From Thalassomonas sp. RHCl1 (GTDB taxonomy: Bacteria; Pseudomonadota; Gammaproteobacteria; Enterobacterales; Alteromonadaceae): a stretch of 64,000 bases of DNA. Position 1 is the first letter of the stretch, and each line of letters begins with the position of its first letter. The stretch is from contig NZ_CANDNZ010000010.1 of the NCBI RefSeq assembly GCF_947387555.1, positions 62,001 through 126,000 on the forward strand, given 5' to 3'. Below the pieces are notes generated by a model that made no database searches, was not told the origin of the DNA, and saw nothing but the letters and a program-made list of their open reading frames with translations. Shown here piece after piece: positions 17,211 through 25,643 of the stretch. A program made the translations under genes and the position numbers.

Positions 17211-17873
17211 ATGCCGAGTATCAGCAAAAAACTTCTTGTCTGGAGCACAGCGGCCCTGCTGCTGGTCAACCTGGGGGCATGTAGTGATAAAGATCAGGCG
17301 CTTAAAAAAGCCGATAACTTTATCGCCAGCCAACAAATCGATAAAAGCCAGGATGACTGGAAAACCAAGCTAAAGCAGCCGGAAATGATGGAGTTCACCC
17401 AGGGCAAAAGTTACATCTGGGATCTGGAAACCAACCAGGGCAAGTTATCCATTAAACTCAACCCCGAAGTGGCGCCTATGCATGTCAGCAGCACCATCTA
17501 TTTAACCCAGCTGGGTTTTTACGACGGCTTGACCTTTCACCGAGTGATCCCCGGATTTATGGCGCAAGGGGGCGATCCTTTAGGCAATGGCCGCGGTAAC
17601 CCGGGTTATAAATACGACGGCGAATTCTCCGATACCGTTTCCCACGACAAGCCGGGCATTTTAAGCATGGCCAACGCCGGACCGGGTACCGACGGCAGCC
17701 AGTTTTTCATCACCTTTAAACCGACACCTTTCCTTGACGGCAAGCACACCATTTTTGGTGAAGTGATCGAAGGCTTAGACACCACCCTGGCAAAGCTGGA
17801 AAAATTAGGCAGCCGCCGCGGTAAACCTACCGAGCCGTTAATGATCAACAAGGCCAGTATCCGGGTACTGTAA
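17211..17873 (+). CDS. Cyclophilin-type peptidyl-prolyl isomerase lipoprotein
   Basis: Catalyses cis-trans isomerisation of prolyl bonds in the cell envelope. A lipoprotein signal with LGAC places the lipid Cys at residue 24. A linker follows, then a complete cyclophilin domain: [20 protein letters not shown] (catalytic Arg), [20 protein letters not shown], and [13 protein letters not shown]. The ATG at 17211 has the better spacing from AGGA than the ATG six bases earlier. An intrinsic terminator follows. Confidence 0.93.
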   Translation: MPSISKKLLVWSTAALLLVNLGACSDKDQALKKADNFIASQQIDKSQDDWKTKLKQPEMMEFTQGKSYIWDLETNQGKLSIKLNPEVAPMHVSSTIYLTQLGFYDGLTFHRVIPGFMAQGGDPLGNGRGNPGYKYDGEFSDTVSHDKPGILSMANAGPGTDGSQFFITFKPTPFLDGKHTIFGEVIEGLDTTLAKLEKLGSRRGKPTEPLMINKASIRVL

Positions 17874-17890
17874 ACAATAAAAATAAACGT

Positions 17891-17934
17891 GAGCCTGCTG
17901 TTATCCTGGCGTTATAACAACAGGCTCTTTTTTC
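17891..17934 (+). terminator. Intrinsic terminator after the PPIase gene
   Basis: Long inverted repeat GAGCCTGCTGTTAT / TAACAACAGGCTC followed by TTTTTT. Confidence 0.9.
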
Positions 17935-17997
17935 AACGTATGAAGCTCATCAGCTCGCCTCTCATCGAAAAAAGCTCAACAACGGGAAGATCCACTC

Positions 17998-18702
17998 ATG
18001 AGCTACCAGAGCATAAGCGAACACTTAACAAAACTGGCCAACCCCGATATCGCCGCACACTCGCAGCGCTTTTTTAAAACCGCCAAGGGGGAATACGGTT
18101 ATGGCGATAAATTTCTCGGCATCCGGGTTCCTGTGCTGCGCCAGCAGGTAAAACACTTTAAGAAAGTCCCCCTTAAGACGGCTGAACAGGTATTATCCTC
18201 CCCTTACCACGAAATCAGGCTGTTTGCCTTATTGCTGCTGGTTTACCGCTTCAAACGGGCAAACGAAGCTGAGCGCGAAGCCATTTACCAGCTTTATCTG
18301 AGCAATACCCAACATATTAATAACTGGGATCTGGTGGATACCTCCGCCCATGTCATTGTCGGCGGTTACCTGCTAAACCGGGATAAAACACCGCTAACAC
18401 AACTGGCGCATTCGCAAGTGTTGTGGGAGCGCAGGATCGCCATCATTGCCACCTTGCACTTTATCAAATACCAACAATATCAGCCGACCCTGGCCATCGC
18501 CGAGATACTACTGAGTGACGATCACGACCTGATCCACAAAGCCGTAGGCTGGATGCTCAGAGAGCTGGGCAAACGAGACCTGCCCCTGGAACAAAAGTTT
18601 TTACAACAACATTACCAAAAAATGTCCAGGACCATGCTCAGGTATAGCATTGAAAAATTTCCCAAAGAACAGCGAGATAAATATTTGCATGGCCTTGTTT
18701 GA
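17998..18702 (+). CDS. DNA alkylation repair protein (AlkD-like HEAT-repeat glycosylase family)
   Basis: Cytoplasmic all-helical protein of 234 residues built of HEAT-like repeats, resembling the AlkC/AlkD alkylpurine glycosylase family. Characteristic stretches are FLGIRVPVLRQQVK, the NNWDLVDTSAHVIVG segment with the conserved Trp/Asp, and KAVGWMLRELGKRD near the C-terminus. It would excise alkylated bases such as N3- or N7-alkylpurines. The start codon follows a GGAAGATCC site. Stands alone between the PPIase and a secreted-protein-like gene. Confidence 0.9.
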   Translation: MSYQSISEHLTKLANPDIAAHSQRFFKTAKGEYGYGDKFLGIRVPVLRQQVKHFKKVPLKTAEQVLSSPYHEIRLFALLLLVYRFKRANEAEREAIYQLYLSNTQHINNWDLVDTSAHVIVGGYLLNRDKTPLTQLAHSQVLWERRIAIIATLHFIKYQQYQPTLAIAEILLSDDHDLIHKAVGWMLRELGKRDLPLEQKFLQQHYQKMSRTMLRYSIEKFPKEQRDKYLHGLV

Positions 18703-18785
18703 GCTAAAGCACAAATAAAGGATGAAATTTTACTCAGCTTTTAGCCACTACTGCCGATAACAAGCCATATCAACAGGAGTCCATC

Positions 18786-19886
18786 ATGGCTATCCATACG
18801 CTTGCAGTATCCCAACAGCAGCAGTATCAGCACACCCAAACCAGTGGCCGTACCCTGAGCAGAACCGGGCCACAAACAGCGGCAACACCGCGGCCAACTC
18901 AGGAAGAAAGCGAAAGCCCCGGTCAACCCCAGACGATATCTGACGAGTTACCCGTTGCCATCAACAGCACCAGCCCGCCCCCCTCAGCAGAAACCATTTA
19001 TGCCCGGCCACTCAGTCCTCGCCTGGAGTCGATCAAGCTTATTCTGGCCGCCTATTTTGGTAAAGAACTGGATCTGGAAGAGTACCTTTTTGATTTCGCC
19101 TCCCCACCGGATTCCGGGCAAGGCAATGCCCTGAACCCGGATCAGGCAATTAATGCCGCCAATAGCGGTGCTGACTTTGTGATGGTGGACAATCAAGTCT
19201 TCAGGGCTGGGGAACAGGTGCAGGTTGAAGAGTGGTTTACCCGGGAGCAAAGTTTAAGCTACCAAATGCAGGGACAATTCCAGCTTGATGACAAGCAAAT
19301 ATCCCTGAGTTATGAATTTAACATCAGCAGTGAAAGCACACGTTACCGCCGTTTTGCTACCCGGGCAGGTAATCTGCAAGATCCCCTGCTGGTACAGTTC
19401 GGCAACCAAAGCCTGGGACATATCGAAGGCGGTCAGGCATTTGATATCAATAGCGATAATACCCTGGATAAGCTACCGATATTTTCCGGTGATGTCGGTT
19501 ACCTGGTCTTTGATCAAAATGCCAATGGCCGCGCCGATGACGGCAGCGAACTCTTTGGTCCTGCCAGCGGCAACGGTTTTCATGAATTGGCTGCCTTTGA
19601 CAGCAACCAAAACGGTTTTATCGACCAAGACGATGAACATTTTGACCAATTGTATTTATGGCAACCCAAAGGAGAGAGCGAAGGAGAAGCTGAGCCGGGG
19701 GCACAACAGCGCTGGTTATCTCTGGAAGATGCCGGAATTGCGGCAATAAACCTGTCAGCCATCGACACTCCCTACAGCTTTTATGATGAGAATGATCAAG
19801 TAGAGGCACAAATGAGACGTTCGAGTTTTGCCATCGGTGAAAACGGCCGAGGTTATGGCGTGCACCAGGTAGATGTACGTATATAA
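18786..19886 (+). CDS. Ca-binding-like protein of unknown function
   Basis: A 366-residue protein with no signal peptide. The first 70 residues are low-complexity and rich in Gln, Thr, Ser and Pro. Two EF-hand or dockerin-like acidic loops are visible in the last third: FDQNANGRADDGSELFG and FDSNQNGFIDQDDEHF, separated by a short linker. The same DxNxNGxxDDGSELFG pattern occurs in large adhesins and toxins, but this protein is small and lacks secretion motifs I can see. Its final codons and stop run into repeat array B. Function unknown. Confidence 0.7.
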   Translation: MAIHTLAVSQQQQYQHTQTSGRTLSRTGPQTAATPRPTQEESESPGQPQTISDELPVAINSTSPPPSAETIYARPLSPRLESIKLILAAYFGKELDLEEYLFDFASPPDSGQGNALNPDQAINAANSGADFVMVDNQVFRAGEQVQVEEWFTREQSLSYQMQGQFQLDDKQISLSYEFNISSESTRYRRFATRAGNLQDPLLVQFGNQSLGHIEGGQAFDINSDNTLDKLPIFSGDVGYLVFDQNANGRADDGSELFGPASGNGFHELAAFDSNQNGFIDQDDEHFDQLYLWQPKGESEGEAEPGAQQRWLSLEDAGIAAINLSAIDTPYSFYDENDQVEAQMRRSSFAIGENGRGYGVHQVDVRI

Positions 19887-20019
19887 AGCCTGCTCCTGTT
19901 CATCCTTCTCTTTATAAAAAGGAAAGCGCAGGATACATACCTCCATGTATAAACCCTGCTCCTGTTCATCCTGCTCTTTATAAAAAGAAAAGCGCAGGAT
20001 AAATACCTCCATGTATAAA
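19876..20019 (-). repeat. Tandem repeat array B (66-bp period)
   Basis: The TCCATGTATAAA core occurs at 19942 and 20008, with a diverged first copy overlapping the last codons of the upstream plus-strand gene. It is a longer version of array A: the CCTGC/GCAGG outer stem is kept, but the interior is replaced by a CTTTATAAAAAG-containing segment. On the minus strand it starts at the T-tract of the terminator of the outer-membrane protein gene. Confidence 0.88.
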
Positions 20020-20053
20020 AAAGGAGCCTGAGTCCCTAAGACACAGGCTCCTT
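20019..20053 (-). terminator. Terminator abutting array B
   Basis: Stem GGAGCCTG / CAGGCTCC with an A-rich left flank that becomes a T-tract on the minus strand. It closes the tetR-exporter operon. Confidence 0.88.
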
Positions 20054-20084
20054 ACCAGGAAATCAATTTAACAGCTAAAACTCC

Positions 20085-21311
20085 CTAAAAATAACGCTCC
20101 ACCGTCAGCTGCAAGTGGTCGTCATCCTTTATGCTGTAAAGGGCATCAAAGGGGTCGTTGCTCTGATATAAACGTATATCCAGATTCACCTTATAATCTT
20201 CACCAAAACGCCGGGTGGCTTCCATAACAAAACTCACCGCATTATGTTCAAGATCAGCCCCCATACCAAAAAGGATCTCACTGCTTTGAACATCATTAAA
20301 GGCAAGTCGGCTGCCGATAAACAAATCATTTTGCATTGCCGCACCGGTCGACCTTAAGTCGGCTTCACCGCGAGAATCCCAACCGTATTCCAGCAATAAG
20401 CCGACATCAGCCACAGTATCCATCACCCCGACATAGGTATATTCAAAACCCGCCTGGGCAGCCCAGAAATTATCGGTTTCGGTATGACGGTAAATACTTT
20501 CAAACTTCCATAACCAGTCTTCTATGGTGGCCTGGACATCCAGCCCCAGCTGATCCATTTGCTGGTAATAGGGAGTCAGCTCGGTTTGGCCGCCTTCCCC
20601 GCTCTGACCTTGAGATAAGATGAACACTGGCTCACGATTGGTACCGTGAAACCAGTAGCTGCCGATATCAAAATTCCCCAGGGTATGGCTCCAGCGCACG
20701 GCAAAATCAAGGTGCTGCTGCCCGGCAGAGGATTCATATTCGGCATCGTCACCATTTATCACCACAGGGCCGCGTAAACGTCCGTCTTCTGAGGCGAAAG
20801 TACGCTCACGAAAGCCCGGCAACAGATAAAGATCTACTATGCCCCAGTCTTCCACCAGGGATAAGTTGACCATCAGCTGGCCAAGCTTGTCTTCACCGTC
20901 AACATCTTCAATGCTGTCACTCTGGTTGATAACATCCACCAGGTGCTGGAATTCAGTCACCCCCCAGAATTCTTTGCGGATCCCGGCCCTAAGCTCCCAG
21001 TCATCGCCGGCATGAATATAAGAGAACTCCCTGATATCACCGTGGCTGCGTTCATCATCCTGGTTATCTAACCGGTAATAGGGCTTAAAGGTCAGACTGT
21101 CGTCACCATTGTTCCAACTCCAGTAAAATTCCGGCTCGACAAATACCGAAAACTGGCTGTTGTCAAATTGCCCGCTATATTGACTGTCCTCAAGAAAATA
21201 ACGGGCATCCATCCCCACCTTACCGCTAAGCTCAAATTCCTCGGCAAGCACGTTAGTGCTTGCCGCCAGAGTGAGTGATACCGCTGTGGCCGTCAGCCAT
21301 TTAGCCGCCAT
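20085..21311 (-). CDS. Outer-membrane beta-barrel protein of the exporter operon
   Basis: A 408-residue exported protein with a signal peptide ending VLAEE, a beta-rich body with alternating aromatic and polar residues, and a C-terminal Phe (TVERYF), as expected of an outer-membrane barrel. I do not recognise a named porin family; it resembles DUF1302-like proteins in general look only. It is the last gene after the MMPL exporter and LolA-like carrier (1 base separation), so it is probably the outer-membrane end of the same system. Confidence 0.75.
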   Translation of the reverse strand: MAAKWLTATAVSLTLAASTNVLAEEFELSGKVGMDARYFLEDSQYSGQFDNSQFSVFVEPEFYWSWNNGDDSLTFKPYYRLDNQDDERSHGDIREFSYIHAGDDWELRAGIRKEFWGVTEFQHLVDVINQSDSIEDVDGEDKLGQLMVNLSLVEDWGIVDLYLLPGFRERTFASEDGRLRGPVVINGDDAEYESSAGQQHLDFAVRWSHTLGNFDIGSYWFHGTNREPVFILSQGQSGEGGQTELTPYYQQMDQLGLDVQATIEDWLWKFESIYRHTETDNFWAAQAGFEYTYVGVMDTVADVGLLLEYGWDSRGEADLRSTGAAMQNDLFIGSRLAFNDVQSSEILFGMGADLEHNAVSFVMEATRRFGEDYKVNLDIRLYQSNDPFDALYSIKDDDHLQLTVERYF

Positions 21312-21312
21312 A

Positions 21313-22125
21313 TTAACGCACCCGTTTTAAAGAGTTTTTATTAAAGTCACCGTCGGTTAAACCGGTTTTAAAGGCATAGTTATCCCATTTCAACTCAGTA
21401 CTTTTACCATTTTGGTGATTGACCATTTCCATGCTCTGGGCGCGCCAGTGCTTGTTCAGGTACTGCTGATAGCCCTTGTAGGTCAAGGTTTTTAACAGGG
21501 AATTTTTGCGATCATAAAAATCAATCTTTTGTATCAGATAGTCTTTTTTATCGATCCAGACGATACGGCGGGTATAACCTGAATTTTCATCCACCGGGAA
21601 TTGCTCAACCTTGAAGCTGTCCAGGCCGTTGGCCATTTCATCCCCTAAATACTTGTAGGTGTATTTTTCAATTTCAAAAGAGCTTAAATCTTCAAAAGCA
21701 AATTCAGAGCCCATAAAAGGACCGGACTTGTTACGGGAAGAAATACGTTTGACCCGCTTTAATGCCGGCAGGTATAACCATTGGTCATCCGCTTCCACCG
21801 GGTGGGAGAAACTTAAAAACGCCGTGCCTTTAACATCCCGGGGTTTATTAAAAATGGTCAGACTCTTATCGCCGTCGTTGGCCACTTCCATGCTTCTCAT
21901 CTTAATTTCCCGCACGCTTTCCTGTCCCTGCTTATTACGCAGCAACATCAACATATCTGCGGTGCTGTCACTCCAGCCGAGATCCCGCTCTTTAGATTCT
22001 TTAGAAATCGCCAGGCCCTGCTCTTGCGGGCTTTGTGCCTGAGCCATGCTGCTCAGCAGCGTTAAGGCTGTCGCGGCAAATACCGCGGCTATTTTATTTT
22101 TCTTTAACAAGGAATGAGTCAACAT
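21313..22125 (-). CDS. LolA-like outer-membrane lipoprotein-sorting protein
   Basis: Periplasmic carrier of the LolA/LolB-like fold (PF17131-type), 270 residues. A signal peptide ends MAQAQS. Typical motifs are KSLTIFNKPRDVKGTAFLSF, WLYLPALKRVKRISSRNKSGPFMGSEFAFEDLSS (residues about 118-150), and KIDFYDRK. These proteins are regularly encoded with MMPL/RND exporters, where they are thought to move lipid cargo. It has a good AGGAG site and follows the exporter by three bases. Confidence 0.9.
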   Translation of the reverse strand: MLTHSLLKKNKIAAVFAATALTLLSSMAQAQSPQEQGLAISKESKERDLGWSDSTADMLMLLRNKQGQESVREIKMRSMEVANDGDKSLTIFNKPRDVKGTAFLSFSHPVEADDQWLYLPALKRVKRISSRNKSGPFMGSEFAFEDLSSFEIEKYTYKYLGDEMANGLDSFKVEQFPVDENSGYTRRIVWIDKKDYLIQKIDFYDRKNSLLKTLTYKGYQQYLNKHWRAQSMEMVNHQNGKSTELKWDNYAFKTGLTDGDFNKNSLKRVR

Positions 22126-22128
22126 AAT

Positions 22129-24429
22129 TTACTCCTGAACTTTTTTCGCTTTGGAATTATCAATCGCCATCAACAGCGGCGGTAAAAATAAGAAATCAAC
22201 AACAAGGGCTATAAAGATGGTCGTTGCGGTTAACAAGCCCATATCGGCATTCATTTTAAAAGTTGATTGCGCCAGTACGCCAAACCCGGCCACCAGTACA
22301 AAAGTGGTGATCCATAAGGCACGGCCAACATTATCAAAGGCATAATGCACGGCTTTTTTACTGTCGAGATTTTTATCGCGACGGGCATGTAAATACTTAC
22401 TTAAGAAATGTACGGTATCATCTACTACGATACCTAAGGTCATACCGATCACCACAGACATGCCAAGACCCACCTGGCCGTCGTAAAGCCCCCATAAACC
22501 AAAACCAACAGCGGCGGGGATCATGTTAGGCAATAAACTAATCGCGCCGTAACGCCAGCTGCGCAGGGCAATACCCAGCAGCACAGAAATCAATACCAGG
22601 GCCAGAGTAGTACCCAGCAACATGCTGAAAATATTACGCTGACCGATATGGGCAAACATCAGGCTCGGGCTGGCAACATCCATTTTATATTGGGGCGCAT
22701 GCTCGGCAAACCAGGCATTAATTTCCCCTTCAAGGGTTACCAGCTCGTTGCTGGTCAGGTTTTTAAAGGTGGCAATAATACGGGTAGAAGACTTATCGAC
22801 ATCCAGCTGGTTATTAAGGTCCAGACCATATGGCAAGGACATTTCATATAACAGCAGGTATTGCGCCGACATTTCCTGGCTGTCCGGTAACTTATACCAG
22901 GTAGGATCGTCTGCGTGCATGTTTTTATTTAAGCGTTTTAAGGTATCGGTAATGGTATTAACATGATCGGTTACCGGCAACTGACGCAACCAGTCACTGA
23001 AATCGGAAATCGTCTGCAGGTATTCAGGATCGTTGATACCGCTTGGAGTCTGCGTTTGCACCGAAACTTCCATCAGCATCATGCCGGACAGGTTGTCCGA
23101 CATAAAGTCGGTTGATGCCCGAAACGGCACGCTTTCATCAAAGTATTTAACAAAATCGTCGTTTAATTCATTGTTGGGAATAAAAAACGCTGAGGCAATA
23201 ATGATGGCGCTGGTCAGCGGTAGTAATAACCGACGCTTGTTGATCACTAAGTCGGCAAGCGAGGCCATTTTATCTTTGCGGCCATTTTTCTGTTGTTTCA
23301 CTTTCACCGGCAACACCGTCAGCAAGGCCGGGAAGATAGTCATAGAAAAAACAAAAGCCAGCATAACGCCAATGGCTACCAGGTTGCCCAAATCACGGAA
23401 CGGCGGTGAATCGGAAAAGTTCATGCTTAAAAAGCCGATAGCCGTAGTGGCACTGGTTAAGAAAATCGGCTGCAGGTTAATGCGTAAACTCGTGGCAATG
23501 GCGCTGCGCTTATCCGCTCCCTGGCGCATCTCGTAAAACATAGAGGTAAGAATGTGGATACAGTCCGCCACTGCCAGTGTCAGGATCATGGTCGGTGCCG
23601 AAGAAGAAGGCCCGCTCAGATAAAAGCCCAACCAGCCGGCCAGGCCCATGGTCGTTACGATACTTACGGCGATAACCAGGATAGTGGCAAAGGTGCCGGT
23701 AATCGTTCTCAGTAAGAAACCGATAGTGATAATCACCACTAAAAACATCAGCGGGATCAGGGTCGCACTATCGTTAAGAGAAGCTTCGCCAAAGGCGCTG
23801 TTCATCATCACCATACCGGACAAATAAACTTCAGTGCCGGGGTTATCCGCCAGGAACTTGGCTTTGATCTCCCGGACAAAAGTTGCCACTTCCGGCACTT
23901 CTGTGATGGGATCTATGCCGGGTAGCTGTACGGTAACATTAACCACGGAAACATGGCCGCTGGGAGAAATGATCTTGTTGACCAGTAGAGGTTCGTTCAG
24001 GGCAACCTCCTTGATTTTCGCCAGTTTAGCCGGAGTTAACCTTTGCGGATTCATCACCAAATCTTCGACGATCATGTCGTCTTCTTCGGCGAAGGTATAC
24101 TGAAAGTTAGTGACAGAGTCTACCCGGGTAGAATACGGCACCTGCCAGCTTTCTTTGGTCAGCTGTTTTAACGCCGCCAGATGCTCGGCAGTAAAAATAC
24201 TATCCCCCTTAGGTACAACAATAAAAGAGACACTGTCGCTTTTACTGTAAACTTTTTGCATGGTTTCAAATGCCATCAGCTGGGGGTTTTCTTCCCCGAA
24301 AAATATCCGGTAGTCATTTTTAAAAACCAGCTTTTGAGCCCCGCCTGCCGCGGTAACCACCAATGCCAGACAAACTAAAATCACCCATATAGGATGTTTG
24401 CCGACAAAGCTGAAAAACTTCTCTTTCAT
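22129..24429 (-). CDS. MMPL/RND-family exporter
   Basis: Inner-membrane transporter of 766 residues with two repeats of one helix, a periplasmic loop and five helices, as in MmpL/HpnN-type lipid exporters. Diagnostic pieces are FKNDYRIFFGEENPQL after helix 1, ILTLAVADCIHIL in the first bundle and GMTLGIVVDDTVHFLSKYLH in the second. The ATG at 24429 has a GGAGAGGG site; the ATG 12 bases upstream does not. It leads an operon with a LolA-like carrier and an outer-membrane protein, and a palindromic TetR-type operator lies just upstream. Cargo unknown, probably lipid-like. Confidence 0.93.
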   Translation of the reverse strand: MKEKFFSFVGKHPIWVILVCLALVVTAAGGAQKLVFKNDYRIFFGEENPQLMAFETMQKVYSKSDSVSFIVVPKGDSIFTAEHLAALKQLTKESWQVPYSTRVDSVTNFQYTFAEEDDMIVEDLVMNPQRLTPAKLAKIKEVALNEPLLVNKIISPSGHVSVVNVTVQLPGIDPITEVPEVATFVREIKAKFLADNPGTEVYLSGMVMMNSAFGEASLNDSATLIPLMFLVVIITIGFLLRTITGTFATILVIAVSIVTTMGLAGWLGFYLSGPSSSAPTMILTLAVADCIHILTSMFYEMRQGADKRSAIATSLRINLQPIFLTSATTAIGFLSMNFSDSPPFRDLGNLVAIGVMLAFVFSMTIFPALLTVLPVKVKQQKNGRKDKMASLADLVINKRRLLLPLTSAIIIASAFFIPNNELNDDFVKYFDESVPFRASTDFMSDNLSGMMLMEVSVQTQTPSGINDPEYLQTISDFSDWLRQLPVTDHVNTITDTLKRLNKNMHADDPTWYKLPDSQEMSAQYLLLYEMSLPYGLDLNNQLDVDKSSTRIIATFKNLTSNELVTLEGEINAWFAEHAPQYKMDVASPSLMFAHIGQRNIFSMLLGTTLALVLISVLLGIALRSWRYGAISLLPNMIPAAVGFGLWGLYDGQVGLGMSVVIGMTLGIVVDDTVHFLSKYLHARRDKNLDSKKAVHYAFDNVGRALWITTFVLVAGFGVLAQSTFKMNADMGLLTATTIFIALVVDFLFLPPLLMAIDNSKAKKVQE

Positions 24430-24442
24430 TGCCCTCTCCATT

Positions 24443-24457
24443 GTGACGAATCGTCAC
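24443..24457. promoter_or_regulatory. Predicted TetR operator, exporter promoter
   Basis: Perfect palindrome GTGACGAATCGTCAC with a single central base, 14 bases before the exporter start codon. The same core recurs upstream of tetR, so the regulator probably binds both. Confidence 0.75.
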
Positions 24458-24501
24458 TATACTCTGTAAAAAAAACGGCTTTTACACCGCGTTATTCTTT
24501 G

Positions 24502-24576
24502 TTTTTCACATGCAAGGCCTGTACGAATTTCGTACAAAATATTATCTTAACTCGTACCGCTTGTCATGTGAAAAAT
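24502..24576. other. Large imperfect dyad between tetR and the exporter gene
   Basis: Arms TTTTTCACATG-CAAG and CTTG-T-CATGTGAAAAA enclose about 45 bases, which include a second perfect palindrome GTACGAATTTCGTAC at 24521-24535. It may be a terminator-like hairpin for tetR, a second regulator site or a small mobile remnant. Confidence 0.5.
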
Positions 24577-24580
24577 GTGA

Positions 24581-25333
24581 TTAAAAATTAAGTTCACGCC
24601 CCAAGGCTTTTATCCTCGCCAGCTCTTCGCCGAAGACTTCTTCCAAAGCTTTTTTCAGACTGGCTTTATAATCTTTTTCAAAACTCAACGGCGCCCACTG
24701 CATGCCGTCGAGCAATAAGTTATGCTGGTTGAACAGCTCCCGCTCCACCACAAGCCCCATACGGCCACTGCATGACTCCAGCTCATCCGCCAGCAAAGAG
24801 ATCACCCCGTATCCCAGCGACCAGTTGGAAAAACAAATCTGTTGCATATCCATATGAGGGGGTAAGGTAAAACTCTTGTCGGCAATGGCCTCTTCAATCA
24901 GGCCAAAAAAAATCCCCATCAGCTTCATTTCCAGTTGTTCCTGCTCTTGCACCCGCTTTTCCGTCGATTTCTCGTAGACATTCGGGCTTTTTGCACAAAT
25001 AGCCGATTGAAACAGGGCTGGATGTAAAATGGCATAGATCAGATAAGAGAAGTTGATCAGCAACATACGTTCGCGGGCGCAGCCGGGATAACGGTAGGCC
25101 CGGAAAAATAAATCCGACATAATAGTGATGGCCTGGTTACCTATCGCCAGCAACAAGTCTTCTTTGCCGGTAAAGTGTTTATACACTGTGCCTTTGGAAT
25201 AAGAGACTTCTGCCACCACCTTATCCATGGTGACATTAGCCACCCCGAGGCGGGCAATTAAGGCAATAGCCGCATCAATAATTTCTTGCTCTCGGGCCTG
25301 CAAGCTATGTTCATCTAATATTTTTGGTGCCAT
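24581..25333 (-). CDS. TetR-family transcriptional regulator
   Basis: DNA-binding repressor of 250 residues. The N-terminal TetR helix-turn-helix is clear: IIDAAIALIARLGVANVTMDKV, then SYSKGTVYKHFTGKEDLLLAI (residues about 15-66). The C-terminal ligand domain is all-helical. It lies upstream of and codirectional with the exporter operon, and palindromes of the same sequence precede both tetR and the exporter gene, so it probably represses both and is relieved by an unknown ligand. No upstream ribosome-binding site is strong. Confidence 0.92.
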   Translation of the reverse strand: MAPKILDEHSLQAREQEIIDAAIALIARLGVANVTMDKVVAEVSYSKGTVYKHFTGKEDLLLAIGNQAITIMSDLFFRAYRYPGCARERMLLINFSYLIYAILHPALFQSAICAKSPNVYEKSTEKRVQEQEQLEMKLMGIFFGLIEEAIADKSFTLPPHMDMQQICFSNWSLGYGVISLLADELESCSGRMGLVVERELFNQHNLLLDGMQWAPLSFEKDYKASLKKALEEVFGEELARIKALGRELNF

Positions 25334-25382
25334 AAGGGATCGTTTACCATGTTGTCGTCAGTTTTAATTACCGAATTTTAAA

Positions 25383-25409
25383 TGACGATTCGTCAGTGAC
25401 GTTTCGTCG
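25383..25409. promoter_or_regulatory. Predicted TetR operator pair upstream of tetR
   Basis: Perfect palindrome TGACGATTCGTCA (25383-25395) followed at once by an imperfect copy TGACGTTTCGTCG (25397-25409). Both share the TGACGA/TCGTCA core with the exporter operator and indicate autoregulation. Confidence 0.75.
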
Positions 25410-25643
25410 ATAATAAATTCATGAGGAAATAATGTCAATCACGAGGTCATAAAAAAACAGCCCTATACCGCGCATTAAATTTTGCTTCACGGCTAATACA
25501 TTGATTAATAAAAGTACTTTTTTAAGTGGTTTCTTCCCCCATTTAAAGTTGTCTTTTTCTTTCTGACGAAAATCCCCTTGCCCTTGCGTATCGGCGTTTT
25601 TCCCCGTATGCTACGCGGCTTTTTTGCAAACCGGAGAGGAAAA
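25410..25643. other. Divergent promoter region, tetR and yegD-like gene
   Basis: AT-rich spacer between the tetR operators and the chaperone start. It must carry the plus-strand promoter; no clear motif beyond the GGAGAGGA ribosome-binding site at its end. Confidence 0.4.
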
